A stretch of 64,000 bases of DNA. Source: Cristatella mucedo. Lineage: Eukaryota > Bryozoa > Phylactolaemata > Cristatellidae. The notes beneath the pieces were generated by a model that made no database searches, was not told where the DNA came from, and saw nothing but the letters and a program-made list of their open reading frames with translations. The DNA lies in the NCBI GenBank assembly GCA_009760855.2, contig WPIO01000001.1, positions 22,304,001-22,368,000 of the forward strand. The letters run 5' to 3'. Positions 46,391-57,440 of the stretch are shown one piece after another. Both the position numbers and the translations under genes were made by a program. Every line of letters begins with the position of its first letter. The first letter of the stretch is position 1.

Positions 46391-49300
46391 CTAGTTTGAG
46401 TTGCCATGAGCCGAGTTATAGGCATTACGACGTTGTTCCGCATCAGCTATCTTCTGCCTGATTAACGACAGTGCCCGACTGGTTGCTGCAGGACTGCCAG
46501 TGACAGTTACAACACGGTTTCGCGTGCCAGGTGCAAATACGCCCTTCTTGGATACATTGATAGACGTCCCCGTCACACTCTGCAGCTCTATAATTCCCCG
46601 CCCTCCTTGGCCAATTAGAGCTCCAACAAGATTCTCAGCAATCTCCAAGTCTTGTACAGTGTCGGGTACCCCTGAATTGTCTGCACCATCATCAAAATCA
46701 AAATCAAACGAACTATGTGCCTGGCTTTTGCTATCACGAGAACCCCGGTTATTAGAAAGAGGAGTTGAAAACAAGGAGTCTCCAGCAAACAGACTACTCA
46801 CAGGCGTGCTCGACGAGCCACCACCTATAGGGCCAAAGAGGCTACCGCCCCCAGAACTACTAAGGCCTCTACCTACGGTGGTGTCACCTCCACCCTGGCT
46901 GCTGCTACTTCCCAAAATACTGCCAGATCCGCCACCGTTTAATGACAACTTATTTAGGTTCATCAAGTTACCCAGTAGGCCACCAGTAAGGCCCAATCCA
47001 AGGATGCCATAACTAGCTAGAGTAGCCATTGCAAGAGCTATTTCATCAGCTGCTGTCTCAGTATAGCCACTGTTCCGAAGTGTGGCACGCAAATTCTCTA
47101 CAGCTGGATTAGAACGAAGAGCCTCTGTGGTTCGTGAACCAGCCGATCCAATATTCAGGTTGTTCATACCACTGCCGATGTTCAGACCTCCATAGCTGTT
47201 TAGGTTCCTCAGAAGTGCTAAAATGAAAAACATGTCAGAACTATGGCATGAGCTGCAGCAACATTAGCTACGTCAGATAAACGGGACCGTGAACCTATTG
47301 CACTGACTACCTGAAAAAGGTAAACCAATGTGCTCCTCAGACAGGATTAACTACTTACCTTGACTGAGGGCAGCACCACCAAGGGGGTTCGAAGATGCGT
47401 TTCCCAATTGAACTAAGCCAGAACTTCCACCCGTGCCGCTGCTATCAGCACCACTGAAAGCATAGTCTCCTGAGCTGACGTGCCCATAACTGACATTGGG
47501 GCAGCTACCACTCGAAGGGTCTTGAGCAAACTTTTCAACAATCAGACCCACTGCCTTTTTAATACTCTCAGGGTCACCTTAGAGAAAAGAAAAACAGCAA
47601 CATTAGGTCAGGCACAATTTGCACATATAATTCTTCGAGCGTTGTACATATGGATTACTCTAACCGCAGCAAAGAAAGATTTTTTTTAGACTGCAAGAGC
47701 TTACTGGCACTCACGATACTCTAAGGTAACTCTAAGAAGGTAAAACACAGTCCTTTCACGACGATGCTGCAGCAGACATGACTCTTGTTGGACTATAGTT
47801 TAACACACCTGAAATAGTAACAATCCGCTCCTGCAAGTTGCTGTCTTTTGCTTTCTGTGAGACCTGCACATAGGCCCCACTCGATTCCTTGAGCTCTCGA
47901 ATATATGAGCCTCCTTTGCCTATTATAACACCGGCAGTTCCATTGGGGATAAGAATCTTAGTCTACAAACGAAGCAAAAAGACTGGTTAGGCATAAGTTA
48001 AATTGCACTAATTTAAACCAGTGGCTAAAAGTGGTATGGTAAGCAGAACAGTGCAGCAATGAATAACGCACATGGTGTATAATAAAAGATGTGCGCTTCG
48101 ATTAGGCGCCAACTAGATGGCACCAGTGTTCCAGATGGGTGATAAATTAGGCCAAGCCTACCTAGTCTGATCCTCAGGAGTCTACTTTCAAGCAACTGGG
48201 GCAGTACCTAATGAGGGGGCTTGTCGTGTGTAGACTAAACTTCCTTTCTTCAGCTTGTTAGACACTCAGGCTAGCTCTTAGCAGCAAGCCGTTGTTGTGG
48301 TTGGTCGAAATTTTAGGCTGGCGACAGGTAGTGCTGGCTGAAGCCGGTGCCCTAGATACAGAGAGGTTTCAATGTTACCAATCTCGGGCCTTCGGATGAC
48401 ACTGTTGCTTCATTCACAGCCTCAGCTGGTCATCACGTGCGCCCACACTCGCTCGTGCACCCACAAGCCAAAAGAAAATGTAATCACTGCCCAAGATTCT
48501 GAAAAAATAGTTGGGACCTGTATCAAAACGGGTTATCAGTGAACCACCAGTCTCTTTTTTTGGATACTTGGCAAAAGAGAAGAGGCACTGTATGAAAAAA
48601 CATTAAAGGCAACACGGTCAAAGCGAAACCTGAACCAAATAACATCATGTAGTCAAGATGTGAGCCCTTTAGCTAGCAATAAAAGCTGGCCATGTCTGCG
48701 AGCACAATCTCGGTTGCAAAGGGCTGAGATAACCGACACAGACTAGCAAGCTAATAATTTTACTATTGCTATACCATGCCTTGAACTTCCTTCCAGCAAA
48801 AAAAGGATAATTCAAACCTGGCGACCAGCTGAGCCACCCAGTTCAAAAGCATGCACAATGGCCTCTAGGTTTTCTTCGACAATAAACTAAAGTATACTTT
48901 AACATATAAGAAATCCCGACTCTGACCTGAAGGGTTTGCCTACCAAGGTTTACAGCAAATGAAAGGAGACTCAAGCAGATTTATAATGTTAACGTTAGAA
49001 AAATTAAACGACGGTCTGGATTTAGCGTGGCCATCAGCACCTTATTTCTCCGACAAAAGGGAACATGTCAATGAGCACAACCTTACATTTATTGCTACTT
49101 AAGATGCACTAAAATCTTTACCTGCTTGTGTCGTTCGAAGTTTATTCTTCCACCATCGGATTCATTTGGTCTGGGATTTAGATCTGGTTTGTCTTTAATC
49201 TTGTCCATAATAAATTCATGCGCTGCAACTAATGCTTCATAAGACCCGACAATAAGGCACACCCGCTCGGTTGTCCCTACAAACAAAAGCACTCAATACC

Positions 49301-52300
49301 ATCCATGCTGGCATTGATTGATAAAAGGGACCAGCCCAATTCTCTCAGCTCCCATCAGATAACACTTTATTCTAACCAAGCACAAGTCAAATATCAAAAT
49401 TATTAAGTTTTGCGTCACTCTTAAATGTAATTGAATCTATGTAACTGCAACTAATTAAATTCTAAGTAATGCATCTTTGGTCCAGCTGTTGTGTGCTAAG
49501 CAACTGCAGCATCGGCCAGTAGTAATGATTCTCTGTTACTGATAACTCACCAAATAATATCGACTGACTACACACACCAGTTGTGTTGCCATAGAATTGT
49601 CTAATTTAACACGACATTGCTGTGGATAGACAAGCATATGGTTTTTGTACCTGCAAAACGATTGCGATGCATTGTCGTTGGTGAAGGACGCATTTTTGCC
49701 ACAAACAGGTAATAGCACCATCCGACTGCCACGAACTGCAGGTTTGGACACAAAAAACCCTGTTTGACGACCTTACCGACCAACCTTTACTATGCGCTGA
49801 TGCATGGAAGCTTACCGTAGGCAGCTGGTCTGGCTATCTACGAAAGACAGTACGACACTTGAACCACAGCCTCAATGTATTGGGTCTTCAGCAGTGAAAA
49901 ACAAGAGCTGTAGACGTAACTAGCATCCACTAATGGTGGCATGATCAGCAAGGATGCCTTTCGAAGCAAGCCAATAGAGGCGTTTTTTTTCCCCTGAAGG
50001 TTCGTTAAATACAATTACATGCTCATCAAGAGGCACGAAAGAGAAATTCGGCACCGGTTTAGAGGCTAATTTGCTAGCTAGCAGTATACTACATTAAACT
50101 ATCCACAAATCATAGACAATGTCGGGGATCGATCATTCAATGACTTACACATTATGGAATCTATTCTTACGAGTTAACATGAGAATGGTTTACAGTTTGC
50201 AGCAATACTTGATGCCACTTACAGATGGCTGCTAATGCAAAACATACCGCTAGCATGCTCAAATAAGGTGGTCGGGGATGACAACAAATGCTTGGTTCAG
50301 GTAGACACATTACAACATACAGCTCTGTACACTAGCACTGCATAGGCATGCTTTAGCTGTTTAACAGCCCATAGTCGAGAAAAAAAATCTGATTCATCAG
50401 TCTAGCTTCTTCTAAAGGGAGAGGTGTACGTTATTGATCATCGGGATGACAAACGATGGTTCTCACGACTGCAAACTCACTGAAACACACACAGCATGCA
50501 GGTAGGAACTAAAACACAGACCCGGTCCACATTAGCTGGTCGCATGACTATACCACACCTGCTCTGTAGGTCACGTGTCACTGTTTCGGGTGTTTGGCCA
50601 GGGGTAGAAGTCTAAAGCAGCTGCCGGGCTGCAGCCTCTACTGCATTATAGATGTGCTAAAAAGAGGACGTGTCACCATGCCTGGCTTGATTAGGCAAGG
50701 CCAAGATTAAACCCTCCCTTTTGTAGGGTTAAGGCCACCTGACAAATTCCTGGCAACACCCATGCAGAGGACTCACCAACAACAGGCTATACACCTGCAG
50801 CCAGATGCACTAACAGCATTCATGGCTCTGAATGATGAAATGACTCAAGCTATTTCAGCGAATATCATGACAATCCTTTGGAGTGTTCACAGGTTCGGGC
50901 AAATTAGAAACCCATTTACCGTGTCCTATTAGCCGATGGTCTTGCTAATGGGACAGGAAGTCATTATAGCCATGTCTTTGGTTACCGACTAAACTCCAGC
51001 CTTAGCCATACAGGATAGTATATATAATACTATAATTCATTTTTATAACGCCACAAGAGACTTCAATCTCTATTCAGGCCCTTCACATATGCCATGGGCT
51101 CGAGCCCCAGACATCGGCCAGACTTTGGTCGGGGCAAGCACCTTAATCACTGGGCAAAACAAGTGCAGGATTAAGAGAAAATCACTCGATAGAGTCAATG
51201 CTAATGGAAATGTTTAACGAGCTCCTCAAGAATTTTGATTTTGGTCCAATCTATATTGCAGTTTCTGCTAGATTTCCCAGCTACACTTGATTCCATTTAT
51301 TACTATGTCCCCGGGGCACTTATCGCCTAGGCATAATTGTAATTGCAGTGCAATGGTAAACGTATGATGCTAGTGGGGGATTTCATGGAGATGTCAACGG
51401 CCATATGGTGAGCCTTTACTGCAAGAGATACCCCAGGGTCTGCTCAGTGTCCACTTGTCCCAGTGTCCACGGTTTACCATCTCACTCTTGTCAATGTTAT
51501 CGCCAAGCACAATAGATACTTACATTTCTACGCACACGACAACACAGGCTTGATCACTCCCTGCCTTTTAATTTCTTAAACTCATACAACTGCAATGCAT
51601 GTATTGCTAACACAAGTGCTTAGATGGCAGTGGACTTTCTCAAATTAAATGACAATAAAACAGCCTTATGGCTATGGTCAAACCCGGAGTCACTTTGAAA
51701 CTAGAATGCCTAACACTAAAATTGACTGGACCACACCCACCAAAATATAAAAGAGGCATACTGTGTATAGCTACGAAATTAGCTTGCTCGATGACCACAT
51801 CAGCCTCATAGTCAAGTCGGCCAACTTTCAATTAACATACATTCCAAAAATGTAGGCATGCTTAAATAGTATACAGAAAATTACATTATCTATTTCTTTG
51901 CAACCATAGACTACGTGCATGCTTAATGCCTTGCATAAAAGGGAATATATACAGGGCAAATAATTTAAAATAGGAGGCCATACCTCGATGGTTTTTAACA
52001 AACCCTCTTATAAACCGCTGCGAGTCGGTCAAACTTTTCAAAATCTGGGGTAATATTACCCTCAGTAGCACTGCGGCAGGCTAAGTAGCTCTTCCGGAGT
52101 CGTAGCAGGGACTGAGTCGGACCTCAGGCTACAACATATCCCAAAGTTTCTCTGAGGGATTTAGGTCGGCCGACTGACTCGGCCATAGCTTTGACAGCTG
52201 CTTCAGTAAAAAGCCTTATGGAAGCTTTTGCTGTGTGGTTCAGGTCTTTGTCCTGCTACCAAATGTAATCATTCCCAAAGAGCCCTGGTACTAGGAACCC

Positions 52301-54916
52301 TAGAAATTGTTTTTGCAGATGGTTAGTCTTCCTACTGGCCATGCTGTCGTGAGTTTTAACCCTTTAAAGATTGCAGTGTACCGACCTATCGCTAATTTTA
52401 AGGGTCCGTCCTACTTCTCGGTTACTGAGACCCATTTCACGCAAGTCCTGCAATCGTCATTTCGTAGAGCTGTCAAGCAGGTCAACCTAGGCATGCGGGA
52501 CTTTTTTCTGCACCTGCACCTGTCTAGAGAGCTTTAATTCTCTTCGGACTCCACACAAAGTTTCGTCGTTAAAGTTGTAACAGTTGACTAGTTGCATGGC
52601 TGAAGAGTAGCTGCAAGTATTATACTATTCACTAAATACGAGATTCAAAATGATATTATTAAACAAAACAGAAAGTACAACAGCTTTTGTCTTTCTGCAT
52701 CGACTGGAAGGGAGGTGGAAGGGTGGATCCTTTGCGATGGCAGCATAGCAGTCGGTGACCGATTTCATTTTTGGCCTCGGCCATCGTAAGTTAGACTGGA
52801 AGAGTGATGTGGCCCTGCTGGGGGAAAAGGTTAGGACATAGGCAATAAAGTGTGCACCTCCAAGAAGAACATACAGCAAGAGCACCTGCATGACAGTACA
52901 AGGACTAAATTTGAAGGTACATCGTTAACGAATTTAATGCCTGCTAGTGCTTAAAAACCAGGGTCGTGCTCATATATACTATAACCACCCCCTTACACAT
53001 ACCTAAGTGCCCGCACGCAAACACACTTGAAAGCACAAGTATTTACAAGGGCCGAAAGGCACCTCTGTCAAACGGCAATCACATTTTCTGAGTGCTATTT
53101 AACAGCACTGAAAACGTGCGCACAGAGAGCGTGCACAGGTGTATACTGACATCAATAGCAGACCACCATAGCTTTTTATGAGCATGCTACCGGCATGAGC
53201 CGTGATAACACACTAGGTACAGCAGTTGCTTTTCATGACCCCTGTCCTGAGGTCGTGGGTTCGAATCTAGCAGTGGTGTGTGATTCTTTATCGCTGCTGC
53301 AAGCAGTGATGATAGCCGTAAAGGCTCTTCTGTGGCTATACAAAAGAGGCTGTTAAATCAGCTATTATTGTTATTATTATTATTATTGTGCAATCAGGCC
53401 CTTACAGTTGGTGCAAAATTCTGCAGCTAGGCTTGTCTGTCGTGAGCATTGCAGTTGCCACACACTTCTTGCCTACCTTTTACAGGCAGCAAACCAACTT
53501 CAAGGTTATGTCACTCACTTTTAGGCCCCTTCATTCTCTGGCTCCAGCCTACCTATCAGAATTACTCCCCACCAGGCTAGGTATCGTACCACAGGTTATT
53601 CTGAAAAAAGTCGTTTAGCTACACCTCGTACAAACCTTAAATCCTTTGGAGACCGTGCCTTTAGTTCGTATGCTTCCAAAGCCTGGAACTCACTGCCGAC
53701 TGACGTCACGACACCCTTGATTTGACATCGAAAAAGAAGCTAGAAAACACCTGTTTATCACAGCATTTAGTGGGTCCATGTGATTGTCTTCTGTGTGCTT
53801 CTACGTGCTAACACTGCATGTTACCACAAACCATGTTTTACATGCTGACACTGCATGTCACCTCTATTTCATGCAGGATGACAACATTGTGCATGTTACC
53901 ACTAATAATTTGATCATTCTTGCTTTACAGCGTATGTAAAGTGCCTAGAAAGAGATTTGAGTTCTCTGAGGGCAATATACAAATGCATTTTTTCTATTAC
54001 ATGCTTGTATCTGCAAGCAGAATGAATCCAACAGTAAGCTCCTAAATGAAATGAGACATCTTCCTTATTAAAATACTATGCACCACACGTGGGGTACACA
54101 TGCACGTGTGTGTATGACAGCCAAGAATAATGAAAACACGAACCTGGGTAGCATTCTGTGTTTTTAGACATCTTAATCTTGGCGCCAGTGTCTTTTTGAA
54201 GCTTCCCTACAGCCTCGCCGCCTTTACCAATTACTGCTCCGGCTGCAACGCTGGGGACGAGGATCTTGAGGTGAATCTCGTCCATATTCACAGCTTCACC
54301 GCCACCTCCAATTTGAAATATGACACAAAAATCAGCCAATATTTTTACGAAGATAACCCCCACATACCACAAAAATTACGATAAATCAATCTCAGTTCCA
54401 GATGGGACAGAGCCAACAGGAGTTACGGCGCTACTCAAACAACGGTTGGCAAAACGTGTGACCGGGAGCCATCGGCGTCTGTCGGTTGCCAGGAAGAAAC
54501 GAAAAATTGGCTCTACATCGGTTGCCGATTTTGGTGCCGATAAATTCTCTGCTTTCAGCTTCATACTGACACAGCGTGCTCAAGCACCCCCTCCCCCCGA
54601 TATGAAGGTACACCATAAAATTTTAAACGAGCGGTCATGACGCGAGCCATGCCGCAACAGCCATTTTGGTAAGACTATAAGTCACAGAAAGAATAATGAC
54701 GACCCATAATGCATAAATAACTCATTTATGCATTTAAATACATATTGGGTACTAACCGGAGCCAGGATTCGACTTCTTTGAGGCACCGCTCTCGCCCTCG
54801 GTGTCCAGAGGACGCTTGCGAGAATCCGTACTCTCCATACTGACCAGCGAGAACGAGGCTTGAGGTATGAGGCGGTACCGGAAGTTCGAGCCCACAGCCG
54901 GCGGCGATGTCGGCAT
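46391..54916 (-). CDS. NOVA-like KH-domain splicing regulator, complete
   Basis: NOVA proteins bind YCAY RNA clusters through KH domains and control alternative splicing in the nucleus. Exons in order: 54757-54916, 54144-54305, 49122-49276, 47809-47962, 47359-47577, 46391-47217, with GT/AG borders, continuous phase and 558 residues. The N-terminus has the NOVA-style basic signal DSRKRPLDTEGESGASKKSN. KH1 is ILVPSVAAGAVIGKGGEAVG and GTTERVCLIVGSYEALVAAH, split by an intron after YPG. KH2 is ILIPNGTAGVIIGKGGSYIR. A long Gly/Ser/Asn-rich linker precedes KH3, which is ENLVGALIGQGGRGIIELQ and GTRNRVVTVTGSPAATS; its GxxG loop is GQGG. I used ATG 54916, the first in frame after a stop; ATG 54838 (MESTDSRKRP) is an equally credible start. 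The vertebrate proteins are about 490-510 residues. Orthology is very likely from the three-KH architecture and the N-terminal motif. Confidence 0.95.
47963..49121 (-). other. NOVA intron between KH1 and KH2 exons
   Basis: About 1.16 kb with no repeat shared with other parts of the window and no open frame of interest. Confidence 0.5.
51020..51160 (-). mobile_element. tRNA-derived SINE, family 2
   Basis: On the minus strand the tRNA-like part (TGCCCAGTGATTAAGGTGCT, then CGAGCCC) is followed by GCCTGAATAGAGATTGAAGT. It sits in the large NOVA intron. Confidence 0.75.
51290..51870 (+). mobile_element. LINE RT relic in NOVA intron
   Basis: Plus-strand remnants include EIPQGLLSVHLSQCPRF (in place of the motif B' PQGSVLGP) and FYAHDNTG (in place of the FYADDTQL catalytic box, with one Asp lost), then WTFLN-like sequence. 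Family A type and decayed. Confidence 0.6.
51886..52560 (-). mobile_element. Tc1/mariner-type transposase relic
   Basis: Minus-strand frames show, in order, an HTH-like stretch (DLREMGLSNREVGRTLKISD near 52430), then FGNDYIW and QDKDLNHTAKASIRLF, a degraded WPxQSxDLNP box, and LTDSQRFIRGFVKNHRGMAS at the C-terminal end. The order and motifs are those of Tc1/mariner transposases. The segment between the HTH and the second catalytic block is missing, and stops and frameshifts are present. Confidence 0.7.
53185..53390 (+). mobile_element. tRNA-derived SINE, family 1 (most complete copy)
   Basis: A plus-strand copy with GAGGTCGTGGGTTCGAATCT (B box), a body with TTTATCGCTGCTGCAAGCAG, and the tail AAAGAGGCTGTTAAATCAGC followed by TTATTG repeats. 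A LINE A fragment starts within or directly after its tail. Confidence 0.8.
53388..53999 (+). mobile_element. LINE family A 3' part
   Basis: It begins with GTGCAATCAGGCCCTTACAG and continues through LHSLAPAYLSELLP-like codons, the 3' block and CCTAGAAAGAGATTTGAGTT. It ends about 145 bp from the NOVA exon at 54144. Confidence 0.85.
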
Positions 54917-54933
54917 CGACGTACTAGACAGTC

Positions 54934-55255
54934 ATATGTAATGTAATGTAAATGTAATGTAGTGTATCTCCGTCTGTAACTCCACAAAGTCATAAAGACC
55001 ATGTGGGTGTTACGCAGGAGAGTTTTGTATAGCGCACTCACAGCCTAAGCGGCTTTCGGTACGCATTCGGTAGCCAACAGACTTCGTCTCACGCAATAAA
55101 GAGAAAGTGGGAAGCATAGCAGTCAGGAGAGCAGCTGAGGTAGTGAGTAGCATGGAAGTAGCAGCTCAGGACCGCTGAAAAGGATGTGCCATAGTCGGCA
55201 GTAGGAGAGTAGTTGTCGTTGCGTAAGAATTGTGGAAGCGAGTTCCACAATGGAT
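54934..55255 (-). mobile_element. LINE family B 3' end abutting NOVA exon 1
   Basis: A minus-strand copy. Its ACATT-type tail occupies 54934-54965, followed by the GTAACTCCACAAAGTCATAA block and a CGTACCGAAAGCCGC-type block. In NOVA sense it ends 18 bases upstream of ATG 54916. Confidence 0.85.
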
Positions 55256-55474
55256 TCGGTAACAGCGGCATCTTATAGCGACAACACCGGCCACAGGAAT
55301 TCACTATCTAGAGGTTCCGTCGTTGCAAAGACCAGCAGCTATATTCAGGCCTCCGCAAAAATATATATTTATGGGCCGTATATTGCGTTATATTATTAAT
55401 CCGTTCCAGACTCTACCGCGATAAGTGAATTTCCGCGAAGTAGGATTCTATTTATAAATAAAATATTATAAAAA

Positions 55475-55630
55475 AAATCCTATCTGATTGAACAGCTTCT
55501 TTTTGTATAGCGACAGAAGAGTCTTTATGGCTATCACCACCGCTTGCAGTGGCGATAAAGAATCGCCCACCGCAGGAATCGAACCCACGACCTTGGTCAA
55601 GAGGTCGTGAAAGCAGTTGGAGCATTGAAA
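55475..55630 (-). mobile_element. tRNA-derived SINE, family 1
   Basis: A minus-strand copy with GTGGGTTCGATTCCTGCGG as B box, TTTATCGCCACTGCAAGCGG in the body, and a GCTGTTCAATCAGATAG-like tail. Confidence 0.75.
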
Positions 55631-55639
55631 ACCTGTTCA

Positions 55640-56385
55640 CGATCTTCTAAATACGGTTTTAGCACTATTTGAGTCCTCTGTATATGAAATTACACCATAA
55701 TAGTCACCATTACATTTGTATTTACTAATATATCAGTAAGAATGGGGGAAATAAGAGATACTAGACGTTAGAAATATCCTATTATTATTATTATTATCAT
55801 ACATTTAATTACACGCACGCATAAAGTTCTTACACTAGAATAGTAAAACAGTTAACAGCACAGCACGCTCCTATTGGCTTGGTTTCGCCACAGCATATTT
55901 TTTTGAAAAAATTCTTGCTCACGCACAATGAGAACGGCCGCACCTGGCTTTGAAGGGTATGTGAGGGTGCTCGAATACATGGACCTACAGACCATGTGTA
56001 TATCAGTTTTACTTTTTATTGTAATACATGGGCGTATAATTGACTCAGACAACCAAGAGCGGGCTGTATCATTTTCACTATCTCGGTCAACTCTTTAATG
56101 AATATGCGTGTACTATATTTGAAAAAAAAACGTGATAGAGTGAAGCCGCGAAAGTCGAAGCGCGAAGTGGCGAGGGTCGACTGTAGTGTATTGGGTGCCG
56201 TAACAATATTGTGTAGCGCCTTGCTGGCCTTGGCTTAATTTTATCGCGAACGAGAGCTTTTCAGCGGCGGGTAGAAACTCCTTTGTCCTGGAGCAGTGAG
56301 CCAGAGAGGAGCGCCAGTGCGGTTAGAGAGCAAGAGCTTAAGAGCGAGCCAGGAAGCTCTGAGACCAGCGATGGCGATTCGGTCT
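55640..56385. other. Spacer, nothing recognised
   Basis: AT-rich DNA with a short ATT run near 55780-55800. No coding similarity. Confidence 0.35.
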
Positions 56386-56694
56386 TTAGAATTGGTCTGA
56401 TATCCGCGGGAGCTGCTGATTGATGTTGGCTGGCCTGTCAACCTCGGCCATAACCCTGTCCAAAAAGAATCGTCTGGAACCTATTCGACATTCAAGCTGG
56501 ACAGAGGTGCCCTTCCAGTGGCCTAGTGACGGTTTTAATTCCTTACCGTAATCGGCCACGGTGTCGGGCCCAATACCACTAAGCTCTTGCCCCATTATCT
56601 CAGCTAGGTATTTAATAGTCGAGCGACGATCGCTCTTGGTCTTTTGTTCGGCTCCTCTCTTCGGCCTCGCTTCGACGCCGTCGAACTCATTTCT
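56386..56694 (-). CDS. Unidentified open frame with exon-like 5' border
   Basis: A minus-strand frame of 102 codons begins right after a good acceptor (TCGCTTTCAG) and ends at TAA 56386. It encodes RNEFDGVEARPKRGAEQKTK, then STIKYLAEIMGQELSGIGPD, GHWKGTSVQLECR and DRVMAEVDRPANIN. Composition is protein-like, but I recognise no family. A second frame is open over the first 40 codons, which weakens the case. It could be a gag-like fragment or a terminal exon. Confidence 0.25.
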   Translation of the reverse strand, partial: RNEFDGVEARPKRGAEQKTKSDRRSTIKYLAEIMGQELSGIGPDTVADYGKELKPSLGHWKGTSVQLECRIGSRRFFLDRVMAEVDRPANINQQLPRISDQF

Positions 56695-56699
56695 CTGAA

Positions 56700-57440
56700 A
56701 GCGAGGGAGGAGGGCGGGCTGTTCGCCGGCGATTTACGGGACAGGACGAGACAGCACTAGGAGGATTCGGTGGACTTGACCGATTATAGTTGTATCGCAC
56801 CCGAGCTAGCATTTTGTGTTTCTTTTGTGCTTTGTGTGTGCGCGCTCGCACGTGGTCTCGGCATAGGGATTGGCCGGTTCGAGCTAGACGTAGTTGGTGT
56901 GGTGGGTGTGGTATTTCGTTGGTTCAAGCTCCTTCGTCTATTCGGGCCGCTTCCCCTAGAGATGCAGGTAGCCTAAGTGTGGAGACGCGTTTCCTCGCAA
57001 GAGTGCTTGAGGCGGCGTGTGGGGTATTCCTGCCGCGAGGTGGAAGCGGATCCCTAGTTCTCCAGTCAGGGTCTAGGCTCAGGTTTGGGCTCCGTCTATT
57101 TGGGTCATTCCCCACTATAGACGTAAGTACCCTAAGTGCGGAGACGTGTTTCCTCCGCAAGAGTGCGTGTGCTGTTGAGAGCGTGCGAGGAGTGTGGACA
57201 TAAAACTGAGCTAGACGCGCAGCGACTTTGTGCGCTTGCGAATAAAGCTCAGTAAAATGCCCAATTTGTGTGTCTTGCTTTCCGATACACGCCGTGGACT
57301 CACGTCCCCCTTTAGTAATGCTAAGTTGGTCAGCGCCAGAAATGCTCGTTTCGTGGCGGCCTGCTTATTGCGCGTAGACGCGCACCGAACGGCATTAGGC
57401 GCCTGGTTACGCCGCTAGATAAGCGGCAGATTAAAGCCTA
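56700..57440. other. GC/CpG-rich, LTR- or promoter-like stretch
   Basis: It contains two diverged copies of a 160-bp segment (GGAGACGCGTTTCCTCGCAA near 56981 and GGAGACGTGTTTCCTCCGCA near 57141), then ACATAAAACTGAG and AATAAAGCTCAG about 40 bases apart, the spacing style of an LTR R region. No partner LTR lies in the window. The alternative is a CpG-island promoter for the minus-strand frame at 56386-56694. Confidence 0.35.
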
